From positions 1 to 25,927 of the forward strand of contig CBDCGX010000054.1 of assembly GCA_965216965.1 (NCBI GenBank): DNA of 25,927 nt, read 5' to 3'. Positions within the stretch are counted from its first letter, which is position 1, and each line of letters begins with the position of its first letter. Positions 8,765-16,527 of the stretch are shown here, piece after piece. Source of the stretch: CBDAKK01 sp965216965 (GTDB lineage Bacteria; Spirochaetota; Spirochaetia; WTKD01; G963693115). The position numbers and the translations under genes were made by a program. The notes under the pieces are model-generated. The model did no database searches, was not told the DNA's origin, and was given only the letters and a program-made list of their open reading frames with translations.

Positions 8765-9796
8765 TTATAAGTTTTGCTCTGTTTTAATAAGCTCTATTAT
8801 TCCATCATACATGCTTTGTACACATTGTACTTCGGTTATGCCAAGTCTCCGTTTATTACTAATGTCATATACTTCTCCTTTGCTTTCAGAATGTTCTCCG
8901 TGGACACCTCGTATTTGTAAATGATATTTATCTGTGATAGTTTTAAATTTTCCCATATCATTAGCAAGCTTTGGCAGTTTGATATGAACGCTTGCTCGCA
9001 TGGCCGTGCCTAAATTGGTTGGACAACTTGTAATATACCCTAGGTGTTTGTTATAGGAAAATGGGATTCTTTGCTCTATTTGTGAGATGGCAGTAGCAAG
9101 CCTTATAAATACTTCTTTAATATCCCCACCCATTTGCATAGATATTATTCTTAGTTGATCTTCTTCATTAATCCACACAAGAAAGGTTTTATCATTATTG
9201 TGGTAAATACCTCGTCCACTTGGCCAATCACGATTAAGGCCTGCGGATTCTAAAAACCTATCTCCCGCTTTAAATAGAAAGTGATCTTTAATGAGTTGTT
9301 CTCTAGTATTTTCGTCCATGTTATTGAGTGGGTAATATATACCTTGTAGAGTCCCTGTCATTGCTAATAATGAGTTAGATATATCAGATTCTATGGCATT
9401 TCTTTGTTCTTTTGTAATGGAGGGTCCAAGGGGTATGGCGTCTATGTTTCTCCCAACTCTAATACGAGTGGAGAGTATATAGTACCCGTCTGGATCTGGA
9501 TTAGGTGCATGTAAGGTGCTAGGGTCTAAGTTAGAAGAATGAAGATCGTTTTTAGAAAAACCATGATACTCTTCTATTATGGGATCAAAAAGCTCTTTAA
9601 ATACTTCGTAAGATTCTTTGTCTCCCGCATATATGCCTACACTACTATCTATATTTTCCACGCCTGATTTAATTGCATCTGCTAAGGTAAAGCCAGTAGA
9701 TGTTTTTTTATCTTTTAGTGCATAAAAAAAATTTGGGGTTAAGTATTTACTCAGTAGTGATCTGCAATTGCTAGGAAAGTTTGGAAATGTATTCAT
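8765..9796 (-). CDS. arginine kinase (ATP:guanidino phosphotransferase)
   Basis: This complete 343-residue phosphagen kinase reversibly transfers the ATP gamma-phosphate to arginine. It has both domains of animal arginine kinases. The N-terminal helical domain contains the guanidino-specificity loop IDSSVGIYAGD (49-59); the catalytic domain runs from about residue 105. With Limulus numbering minus 13, all key residues are present: Arg113 and Arg111 in STRIRVGR, Glu212 and Arg216 in NEEDQLR, Cys258 in TSCPTNLGT, Arg267, Arg296 and Glu301 in RGVHGEH. The ATG at 9796 follows AAAGGAGGTAAC, so the 30 codons upstream are not part of it. McsB protein-arginine kinases lack the N-terminal domain, so this is a true phosphagen enzyme. 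argH follows directly. Confidence 0.93.
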   Translation of the reverse strand: MNTFPNFPSNCRSLLSKYLTPNFFYALKDKKTSTGFTLADAIKSGVENIDSSVGIYAGDKESYEVFKELFDPIIEEYHGFSKNDLHSSNLDPSTLHAPNPDPDGYYILSTRIRVGRNIDAIPLGPSITKEQRNAIESDISNSLLAMTGTLQGIYYPLNNMDENTREQLIKDHFLFKAGDRFLESAGLNRDWPSGRGIYHNNDKTFLVWINEEDQLRIISMQMGGDIKEVFIRLATAISQIEQRIPFSYNKHLGYITSCPTNLGTAMRASVHIKLPKLANDMGKFKTITDKYHLQIRGVHGEHSESKGEVYDISNKRRLGITEVQCVQSMYDGIIELIKTEQNL

Positions 9797-10163
9797 TGTT
9801 ACCTCCTTTAATAACTTGGTATTCTTATATAAATATTTTCCTGCCAGTTTACAAAAAATTGCCTTACAAGAAATTATGAATGGCATTGTTAATATGTATA
9901 TTGTTTTATGGCAGTAGCATATGATTTTCTTATATGAAAATATACTTATTATAATAATGCCATTTTTATGAATATATATAATATATTATATACTGAATTC
10001 TAAACAAGTTTTTGTTTTATTGTAGTTTGTCAAATACTAGAAAAGTATTGCAGACTAAAATATATGCATCATAAGAAAATCTATGTGTTTATAAGCGTAG
10101 CAAACAAAACACGACATATTAAGTAGTGTTTTGTTTTGAGTTCTGTGTGTTATAGGAGAATTG
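9797..10163. other. intergenic region upstream of the arginine kinase
   Basis: About 370 bases of AT-rich sequence show no credible gene. The stretch contains the 5' region of the arginine kinase gene and an inverted repeat at 10102-10136 that may end the VOC-protein transcript. No tRNA or known riboswitch was seen. Confidence 0.45.
10102..10136 (-). terminator. probable terminator of the VOC-family gene
   Basis: A perfect 11-base inverted repeat (AAACAAAACAC at 10102-10112, GTGTTTTGTTT at 10126-10136) encloses a 13-base loop, 28 bases beyond the stop of the gene at 10164. The stem is AT-rich and the U run is short, so strength is uncertain. Confidence 0.45.
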
Positions 10164-10583
10164 TTATTCTTTCTTATCAGATGAGCAATACTCAGCAAAA
10201 TAAAGAATATATCCATTAAGGTCTTTTATAACAAATTCTTTACATCCGTACCATGTTGTATGAATGTTTTTGATTACTTTTACTTTATCTTTTATTGAAT
10301 CTAAAAAGTTTTCTATATTTTTCACAGGGATATAGAGGGTAAATGTACCTCCAATTTCTTTTCCTCGAAGTTCTGGAAGCTCATCAATAAAGACATCTTT
10401 TCTCTGAAACATGATGGCTAGATTATCTTTCTTTAACATTGCCCATATGAGAGGTGTTCCTGATGCTCCGTCTCCTTTATTTTCGTCTACCGCTATTTCT
10501 TTTTTAAATCCAATAATATTGGTGTAATATTCGATAGTTGCATTTACATCATTAACCATAATATTTGGCATAATTTGTTCCAT
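10164..10583 (-). CDS. VOC (glyoxalase/bleomycin-resistance-like) protein
   Basis: This 139-residue single-chain protein has the paired beta-alpha-beta-beta-beta modules of the vicinal oxygen chelate superfamily. The first module starts MPNIMVNDVNATIEYYTNIIGF; the second ends FVIKDLNGYILYFAEY, with the usual C-terminal Glu. The usual first metal ligand at the N terminus is not obvious. Substrate cannot be told; many such proteins are unassigned. AAGGAG lies 8 bases before the ATG at 10583. The gene is co-directional with the transporter gene upstream (63-base gap). Its style resembles the acquired region to its right rather than the arginine genes. Confidence 0.75.
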   Translation of the reverse strand: MEQIMPNIMVNDVNATIEYYTNIIGFKKEIAVDENKGDGASGTPLIWAMLKKDNLAIMFQRKDVFIDELPELRGKEIGGTFTLYIPVKNIENFLDSIKDKVKVIKNIHTTWYGCKEFVIKDLNGYILYFAEYCSSDKKE

Positions 10584-10645
10584 AATTATACTCCTTAAAT
10601 ATAATAAATAATATTATATTATTTATTTTTGTTTTTTGTATTTTT

Positions 10646-11629
10646 CTATGTTATAGAATTTCTTTCATCTTCTTTTTCTTCAATACATATTTCTTTTCTT
10701 GAAATAGCTATGCCAGTTTTTATTAGCAACAAAATTATAACAAAGTTCAATATTCCAAAGAAAAATAAAGAAATATATTTAAAAGTATTTATATTTGTTT
10801 CATGAAACATTAAAATGCTAGCAATAGTAATTGCTGCAATTGGAAAAGAATATGCCCAGAAAGAAAGATAAAATTTTATCTTTTTAAATGTTCCTATTTG
10901 AGTAAATAATAAACATATTAAGAACAATCCAAAATAGTAGAGCATTTTAGAAAACTCATTTACTTCTGTTGTTAATTTAACAAATGAGATAAATCCGACT
11001 GAAGGGGGAGCTATTAAAATAAACAAAGTTGGTAATAGTTTTTCTGGTAAAGGACTATTGAAAATTATGCGGTTAAAAAATATTACTAATAATATAATCC
11101 AAAAGAACAATCCAATACTATAAAAAAACCAAGAAATTTCATGAGGAAAATGCTGTATTCCAGCTATTGGTATTAAAATATTTCCTACTGCTGGTATAAA
11201 CCAGGAAGGATTTATATGTTTTATTTCAAATTTTGTATGTTGAATCCAAATTGAGACTATTTTAAGTGTCAGAATAAAATGTATGACTGTTCCAGTTATT
11301 AAAAAATATTTGGATGTATTTATATCTATAGATAAAAATGCTATGCTCAACAAAATTAGGCTAATAGAGAATGTTGGAAAGAAACTTAATTTTACAGGAT
11401 GATTAAATTCTTTTTTTACTTCGTTACCAAATGCAATTATTTTTATCAAGTAAATAAAGGAAATAATTCCAAAAATTATTAAAGTGAGTGTGAGAATATA
11501 TTGACTAGCATTAAATGGTATTTTAAGAATTTGCTCAGCTTTTTGAAAAGCAATAGTAAATCCTGCCATTCCTAAAATCATTGAGAAAAATGATACTGGA
11601 AAATGTTTTATTCTATATTCTTTATTCAT
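10646..11629 (-). CDS. SLAC1/TehA-family transporter
   Basis: This 327-residue, very hydrophobic protein has about ten predicted membrane helices. It matches the SLAC1/TehA/Mae1 family (C4-dicarboxylate, tellurite-resistance or anion channel proteins). Clues are the opening FPVSFFSMILGMAGFTIAF, NPSWFIPAVGNILIPIAG in the middle and LLPTLFILIAPPSVGF. The APPSVGF segment is typical of the family. An acidic C-terminal tail follows the last helix. AGAGG lies 5 bases before the ATG. The coding style is very AT-rich and recalls epsilonproteobacterial homologues; that origin is only an impression. A perfect 41-base tandem repeat lies directly in front, in the likely promoter region. The substrate is unknown. 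Confidence 0.75.
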   Translation of the reverse strand: MNKEYRIKHFPVSFFSMILGMAGFTIAFQKAEQILKIPFNASQYILTLTLIIFGIISFIYLIKIIAFGNEVKKEFNHPVKLSFFPTFSISLILLSIAFLSIDINTSKYFLITGTVIHFILTLKIVSIWIQHTKFEIKHINPSWFIPAVGNILIPIAGIQHFPHEISWFFYSIGLFFWIILLVIFFNRIIFNSPLPEKLLPTLFILIAPPSVGFISFVKLTTEVNEFSKMLYYFGLFLICLLFTQIGTFKKIKFYLSFWAYSFPIAAITIASILMFHETNINTFKYISLFFFGILNFVIILLLIKTGIAISRKEICIEEKEDERNSIT

Positions 11630-11639
11630 GGCATCCTCT

Positions 11640-11721
11640 TATGTTTTGAAAGTTAAAAGACATAATTAGTATATACAATTTATGTTTTGAAAGTTAAAAG
11701 ACATAATTAGTATATACAATT
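11640..11721. repeat. perfect 41-base tandem duplication
   Basis: Two identical 41-base units (11640-11680 and 11681-11721) stand head to tail just upstream of the transporter start. Each unit read on the minus strand contains TATACT, so the duplication may double a promoter element. Perfect identity implies a recent event or an assembly duplication. Confidence 0.9.
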
Positions 11722-12111
11722 TTTCTTAATAATGTAAAGCATTCTTTGTAATAAATGAAAGAGACCAAAAGCAGGGTTGGATTTTTAAGAGTTCTTAATT
11801 ATATTAATTATTTATGTTTAGAAAATCATATTATGCCCTTTATATGATCATATTATGTCTTTTATATGAGAATTTCAGGGTAATTGATTTATTTTTCTTG
11901 TTCATTTTATGAAATACTTTCTTTTTATAAAAGCATTATGTACTATTACAGCAAATAGTTTGAGAAAAATGTTGTAATATTATTATGTGTTTTTCTCGTT
12001 AGGAGACTCCCTATAAAAGTTATAGATAATTTGAGAAAGAATGTTTTTTAATACATTTTTCTAAAATAAAGTTCATTATAGGGATGAGGTAGGGTGGATC
12101 TTGTTTTTTGT
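11722..12111. other. intergenic region with short repeats, no gene seen
   Basis: About 390 AT-rich bases contain no recognisable coding frame. There is an imperfect 22-base tandem repeat at 11825-11868 (two differences). An inverted pair TCCCTATAA / TTATAGGGA lies about 70 bases apart, around 12007 and 12078. These look like debris in an acquired region. Confidence 0.4.
11825..11868. repeat. 22-base imperfect tandem repeat
   Basis: ATCATATTATG plus a pyrimidine-rich segment and TATATG is present twice in a row (11825-11846, 11847-11868), with two mismatches. Its role is unknown. Confidence 0.7.
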
Positions 12112-12660
12112 TTATTTATTATATATCCCCTGTATTACACGTGCTATTTTATTGTTACTAAATTGTGTTCTAAATTTAATTTGTATAGTATTTCCAAAAA
12201 AAAACTTTTCTGTATGTTTAATTTTTTGAGTTTCTTCGTTTCTTAAATTTTCTTTATTTATGTTTTTTGTTTCAATTATAAAATATAACTTCTTTTTATC
12301 ATTTTTAAAATTCAAAACATATACAAAATTTGGAGAATAACTTTTTTCGCCTGCAACAGGTACTTTAATTGAATTTTCAGGGGTTTTAGAAAATACAATT
12401 GCTTCACTTATCTTTGTTTTTATATTCTCCTTTTCTAATTCTGAGTCATAAAATAATTTCTTGGAATGTTCCCATTAGAATGGAATACGCCAACATCCGA
12501 AGCATTAATTTTTTTTTTATTTTTCCATCTGTATTAGTGAACTTTGTTGAATTAATAGAACTTGCTACTTTCTAATATTCAATTTTGAATGTACTTAATG
12601 CTTTATAAATTAAATAATTATCAAAATTTTGTTTAAGTAATCTTAGTGTTGTTGTTAGGT
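12112..12660 (-). pseudogene. type III restriction enzyme Res, C-terminal remnant (second copy)
   Basis: The last 67 codons are open (12315-12112) and contain KKLYFIIETKNINKENLRN, which matches the C-terminal nuclease segment of type III Res proteins. Upstream on the same strand further family pieces occur in shifted frames: LRLLKQNFDNYLIYKAL, NASDVGVFHSNGNIP, YDSELEKENIKTKISEAIVF and IKVPVAGEKSYSPNF. The N-terminal helicase part is absent. This C terminus differs from the one of the adjacent Res remnant ending at 12666, so two distinct restriction subunits once stood here, or one partial gene was left by recombination. Several shifts and a stop make it a clear pseudogene. Confidence 0.6.
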
Positions 12661-12665
12661 TTAGA

Positions 12666-14374
12666 TTACAAAGATAGTAAAGAGATCGAGAAACCCAGTT
12701 TTTCTAACAATTCATCTTCAAAAATATTCTCATAAGATTTTTCATAAAATTTAAGACCTACAATTTTATATTCTAAATTTTCAAATTCCAATACAGTATC
12801 TTTAAATTCATTTTTTATCTCTTGTAAAAAATTCTCTTTCCATTGGTCTTTAAATTTTAAATAATTTCCTTTTGGTTCTATAAAAATTTGATAATGTAAA
12901 TTACTCTTTAGCTCTTTAGTAAATAAAATAAAGTCTGGTTCAAAAGCTCTTCCATCTTCAAAATTAAATATTTTAAAATGTCTTTCATTTCGTACTAAAT
13001 ATATCTCTTCTTCTTGATAGTTTTTACTAATAGTATCTATTAGTTTCCCAATTAATTCTATAAGTGATTTCTCTTCACTTGTACCATAGAACTTCTCAAA
13101 TACAAACCAATTATCCTTATTTATGAGAATATTTTTATCTTTTTCTTGTGGTACTTGAAGAACTTTTGGTTGTCCTCCATTATAAAAAATCTCTTTGAAT
13201 TTATAAGGAATAAACTCTTTAGTTCCCTCATATTGAAGAATATTATTTTCCATCTCATTTTCAAGAACTTCTAAAAAGGATAAGGCAATATTTAATCTCT
13301 CATAAGGGGGTATATTTTTTATTTTTTTAACTTCTCCATGTATATCTATTTTAAACTGTTTTAGATATTTTTCTTCATAAATAAACTCCTCTATAGAGCT
13401 TAAATTAGGTAGATAAATAAGAAGATTGGAAAGTGTAAAAAAATAGTTTTGTAAGATGGCATTTTGAATAATGTTGACTCCAAGATAATCAACTAGATTT
13501 TTTAGTAGCTGTTTTTTTAAGTATCTCATTTCCTAACTCATGCTCTACAAAAACATCTATTAATGCCCCCTTCCCACTTTTTAACTCATAAGAGAAATTT
13601 GATTTAGCAATACCAAAGTTAGAGAGAGTTTTAACATAATTATAATTTTTTCTTTTTTCTATTATTTAGAAAAATAACCTTGTTTAAAAAAAATTGTATT
13701 ATTAAACTCTTTTTTGAGCTTTATTTCTAGTTCAATAGGAGCTTTATCATCTTCTTCTAATAGCCCTTGCTCTATCAATGCTTTCTTAATCTCACTAATA
13801 TATCTACTCTCATTTTCACTATGAAAATACAACTCTTCTAGTACTCTTAATTCATTAGTAATATCATCATCATACTTTCGTTTAAATAGCTCTTGATGCT
13901 CTTCTAATCTAAAAGGACAATATCTAGCACCTCTTCCTATAAGTTGAGCTTCACTTATGGTTTTTTTACCAATTTTCCCTTTATTTGACCCTCCCATACT
14001 TTGACCCTCATAGAGTCGGACTATATCAAATAAGTTCAGAACATCCCAACCCTCGTTAAGCTTATCTACTGTAAATATTGTTCGTATTGGATTATTGCTA
14101 TCTTCTAATGAGTTTAATAATCTTTGGTTCTTCTCTAACTCTTTATCTTCATTGGTACTAAGACATTTCTTTTTATCAAAGGCTATTTGTATTTTTTCAC
14201 AAACAGATTTTAAAGATATATTTGACTCTTTATAAAAGTTAAATATCTGTTTTAGTATTTTAATATTTGAATTATCTCTTATCTCTTCAAGCTCTGCTAC
14301 TTTAGGACAAAAATATAACACAACATTTTTTACCATTAGCAGAAGCAAGAACATTATCAATCGTAAAAATAGCA
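12666..14374 (-). pseudogene. type III restriction enzyme Res subunit, truncated and frameshifted
   Basis: The fragment 14375-13662 carries helicase domain 2 of a Res-type translocase: VLYFCPKVAELEEI, FTVDKLNEGWDVLNLFDIV and the motif VI-like EAQLIGRGARYCPF. After a break (13530-13661, where YVKTLSNFGIAKSNFSYEL continues in another frame), 13529-12666 carries the C-terminal part. That part has a PD-(D/E)XK-like nuclease signature, FEPDFILF followed by FIEPKG. Helicase domain 1 with the Walker motifs is missing; the gene stops at the IS1595-type remnant at about 14375. At least three frame changes are needed, at about 14330, 13665 and the A7 run near 13517. No modification (mod) gene is in the window, so no working R-M system can be inferred. 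Confidence 0.7.
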
Positions 14375-14710
14375 ATGATGAGTGATTAGGAAATTTATGA
14401 GATATTTAAAAATATTTGTTGGGTCGGTACCAATGGTGAACCTGTGTGTCCTAACTGTGGTTCATACACCCATACAATATCAGAATAAGACAACAATATA
14501 GATGTAAAGATCATTTTAATACTTATTTCTGTAACAAGTGGAACTCTATTTGCTAGTCATAAAAAACCTTTAAAAATCTATCTTTTAGCTATTGGCATTT
14601 TTACAACTTCAGTTAAATCATTAAGTGTCTTAATAACTATCAAGAGAGTTATATCTTACAATAGTAAGACAGCTTGGTTTTATCTCATAAAATTAGATAG
14701 TCTTTACTAG
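14375..14710 (+). mobile_element. IS1595-type transposase remnant
   Basis: Starting at the ATG ATG at 14375-14380, the plus strand encodes MMSD, a TAG stop, then EIYEIFKNICW and the zinc-ribbon NGEPVCPNCGSY. After frame changes come QQYRCKDHFNTYF, SVTSGTLFASHKKPLKIYLL and KRVISYNSKTAWFYLIKL, ending at 14710. This is the N-terminal part of an IS1595/ISXO2-type transposase (zinc ribbon, SVTSGT motif, KTAWF). The in-frame TAG, a shift near 14490-14530, replacement of the second zinc-ribbon Cys by His and loss of the DDE catalytic half show that it is dead. It abuts the truncated res gene on one side and the tmRNA terminator on the other. Terminal inverted repeats were not found. Confidence 0.7.
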
Positions 14711-14728
14711 ATGATGAACAACAAGAGC

Positions 14729-14749
14729 AAAAAACAACTTAGAACTAAG
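14729..14749 (-). terminator. probable terminator of ssrA
   Basis: On the minus strand the hairpin CTTAGTTCTAAG (14738-14749) is followed by TTGTTTTTT (14729-14737), about 20 bases beyond the tmRNA 3' end. The stem has only 5 pairs, but place and U run fit intrinsic termination. Confidence 0.5.
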
Positions 14750-14770
14750 AATTAAAAACTAAGAAAAAAC

Positions 14771-15113
14771 TGGAGATGGCGGGAATTGAACCCGCGTCTT
14801 GAAAAGCAACAATCATATCTTCTACAAGTTTAGTGTGTTATTGTATTTTGATATATGGTGTGCGACACACACGCAATCATATATCTAGTTTATTTAAAAG
14901 TCCCCCATATATCCTAAAACGCGAATGCATAAGGCAAGCTCTCTTTACTTACACAGTATCTTGCACAAGAGCGATACAAGGCTGCTGGCAGAATAAGTTT
15001 ATGCTGCCATTGAAAAATTGTTGTCTGCGTTTATTACAGAACAGCACGTAAGGAGTGCAATACCACTTGCAAATATGCTGCATGCATTCCCAATCAAATC
15101 CAAGAACATCCCC
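14771..15113 (-). ncRNA. ssrA: tmRNA
   Basis: Transfer-messenger RNA rescues stalled ribosomes together with SmpB. The 5' end GGGGATG (from 15113) pairs with CATCTCC at the 3' end, giving an acceptor stem with the G3-U pair that marks alanine charging. The T arm GCGGGTTCAATTCCCGC is clear, a discriminator A stands at 14771, and CCA is not encoded. The tag frame runs from GCA (15026-15028) through TCA ATG GCA GCA to TAA (14999-15001). It predicts the proteolysis tag AADNNFSMAA, including the charged alanine. Length is 343 bases. The gene starts 29 bases after the phosphatase gene and has its protein partner smpB two genes upstream. No strong promoter of its own was found, so processing from the operon transcript is possible. 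Confidence 0.93.
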
Positions 15114-15142
15114 AGCATTAAAATTTAGTTATAAGTATATTC

Positions 15143-16027
15143 TTATTTGTGTATTATTTCAAGTATCTCAGAAGTAAGTTCTTTGGATGAGGTACATATT
15201 ACATTAATAGAGGCGTTTTTTATTGAATGATTTTTTGCTGATAAGAGAGGTTCCCATTCTACTTGGTTCCCTTTAAATGTATGGACGAAAGCTCCGCATT
15301 CTTTCATTATGGGGTATATAGGGACTATGTCCCATATGTGCATTTTTGCATCAATTATTGCGTGGGCACGAGAACAGGCAAGGAGAAGGTAGGCATATCC
15401 ATCTGCCCATGTGCGAGTGAGGCGAGCTTCAAGCATTATTGTGTGCATTGATGGCGTTACTTTCATTGCTGCTACAAAATCATATGATAATACAAGTGCG
15501 TCAGTAAGTTTATTTATAGTTGTATTGCAATGCAACGAGGTGAGAGATGTTGTGTTGTTAAGAAGATTTGTGAAAAAGGCACCTTCATTTATAGTTGCAT
15601 ATACGCATTCTCCACTTGGAGGACAGTATATACATCCTAGTATGGGAATATTGCGTACGCTATCGTATAGTCCAAGGAGCACTGTATAAAGAGCTACTCC
15701 TTTTATAAAGCTTTGAGTTCCGTCTATGGGATCTATAATCCATTTATATCGGGCTTCTATATTATAACTATCATATTCTTCGCCTATAATTCCAAAATCA
15801 GGGAAATGATGCATTAATTTTTTTCTCAGGAATGTTTCTGTACTTCTATCTGCCTCTGTTACGGGACTATTATCTCCTTTGTAACATACCTGCGTGTGTG
15901 ATGAGCAACCTTTATACAGATCAAAATATTGCAAAGTGTTGGCTCCTGCTTCTTTTATGAGATGCAGTGCTGTTTTTAGTATATTTTTTAGGTCAATTAT
16001 AGTATGTATATGTTTGCGTTCTTTCAT
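15143..16027 (-). CDS. inositol-monophosphatase-family phosphatase
   Basis: This 294-residue Mg2+-dependent phosphatase belongs to the IMPase superfamily. Motifs are GDNSPVTEAD near residue 51, GEE at 82-84 and the metal-binding WIIDPIDGT at 96-104, with WDIVPIYPIMKECGAF in the C-terminal half (the second metal-binding Asp region). The sequence SFIKGVALYTVLLGL after DPIDGT resembles the histidinol-phosphatase (HisN) and CysQ-like branches more than classical inositol phosphatases. The substrate therefore stays open. The start ATG at 16027 lies 3 bases after smpB, and ssrA begins 29 bases after its stop. The frame is intact. Confidence 0.8.
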   Translation of the reverse strand: MKERKHIHTIIDLKNILKTALHLIKEAGANTLQYFDLYKGCSSHTQVCYKGDNSPVTEADRSTETFLRKKLMHHFPDFGIIGEEYDSYNIEARYKWIIDPIDGTQSFIKGVALYTVLLGLYDSVRNIPILGCIYCPPSGECVYATINEGAFFTNLLNNTTSLTSLHCNTTINKLTDALVLSYDFVAAMKVTPSMHTIMLEARLTRTWADGYAYLLLACSRAHAIIDAKMHIWDIVPIYPIMKECGAFVHTFKGNQVEWEPLLSAKNHSIKNASINVICTSSKELTSEILEIIHK

Positions 16028-16030
16028 AGT

Positions 16031-16522
16031 TTATTGTATGTATTGTTTTATATCGCGTGCAGTTTCTCTATCAATCATACGTTGTTTTATAGTATCTTTT
16101 TTTTCATGGGTTTTTTTCCCTGTGCATACTCCAAGTGTGGTTTTTATAAACCCTCGTTGTAAAAATATATCAAGTGGAATAAGGGTTCGACCTTTTTGTT
16201 CGGTAGATTTTCTCATTTTTTCTATTTCATGTTTTTTTGCAAGTAATATTCTCACGCGTAGTGGATCAGGTGTTTCGGTGGTATGGAATTTATATGGAGA
16301 TATGTGAAAGTTATATAAATACAATTGAGGTTGTTTTACGCGTGCAAAGCAATCGGAGAAATTATATTTTCCTTCTCGTATTGATTTAACTTCATACCCT
16401 AGTAATACGAGACCACATGTATATGTGTTGAGAACATTATATTCAAAGTAAGCCTTTTTGTTTTTCCTAAGTATTTTTCTTGACACATTGCTATCTTTGT
16501 GTGTTTGTTGTGCTTTTTTCAT
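16031..16522 (-). CDS. smpB: SsrA-binding protein SmpB
   Basis: This 163-residue, basic tmRNA-binding protein brings alanyl-tmRNA into the A site of stalled ribosomes. Family pieces are NKKAYFEYNVLNTYTCGLVLLGYEVKS split over residues 21-47, REGKYNFSDCFARV, YNFHISPY, and RVRILLAKKHEIEKM in the core. The tail DTIKQRMIDRETARDIKQ is the flexible C terminus that enters the mRNA channel. The core beta-barrel residues are conserved; the loop RGFIKTTLGVCTGKKTHEKK matches the usual G.A.GKK..DKR region with changes. The gene lies between the PEGA/FGE-like gene (5 bases) and the phosphatase gene (3 bases). ssrA is about 0.9 kb downstream, which strengthens the assignment. Confidence 0.92.
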   Translation of the reverse strand: MKKAQQTHKDSNVSRKILRKNKKAYFEYNVLNTYTCGLVLLGYEVKSIREGKYNFSDCFARVKQPQLYLYNFHISPYKFHTTETPDPLRVRILLAKKHEIEKMRKSTEQKGRTLIPLDIFLQRGFIKTTLGVCTGKKTHEKKDTIKQRMIDRETARDIKQYIQ

Positions 16523-16527
16523 AATAT

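Noticed and set aside
8765..9796. Kinase as McsB, the protein-arginine kinase
   Set aside because: McsB lacks the N-terminal helical phosphagen-kinase domain and its specificity loop; both are present here, and no mcsA, ctsR or clpC neighbours are seen.
9797..9886. Longer N terminus for the arginine kinase (start at 9886)
   Set aside because: The ideal AAAGGAGGT site points to the ATG at 9796, and the extra 30 residues do not resemble the family.
11640..11868. CRISPR array
   Set aside because: There are only two units per repeat, directly adjacent without spacers, and no cas genes.
14760..14800. A tRNA gene because of the GCGGGAATTGAACCCGC T-arm
   Set aside because: The acceptor partner is 340 bases away and a tag frame lies between, so it is the tRNA-like end of tmRNA.
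14833..15051. Plus-strand 72-codon frame
   Set aside because: It lies entirely inside the tmRNA gene on the other strand.
15263..16307. Plus-strand open frames across the phosphatase and smpB region
   Set aside because: They are antisense shadows of the strongly conserved minus-strand genes, without ribosome binding sites or known motifs.
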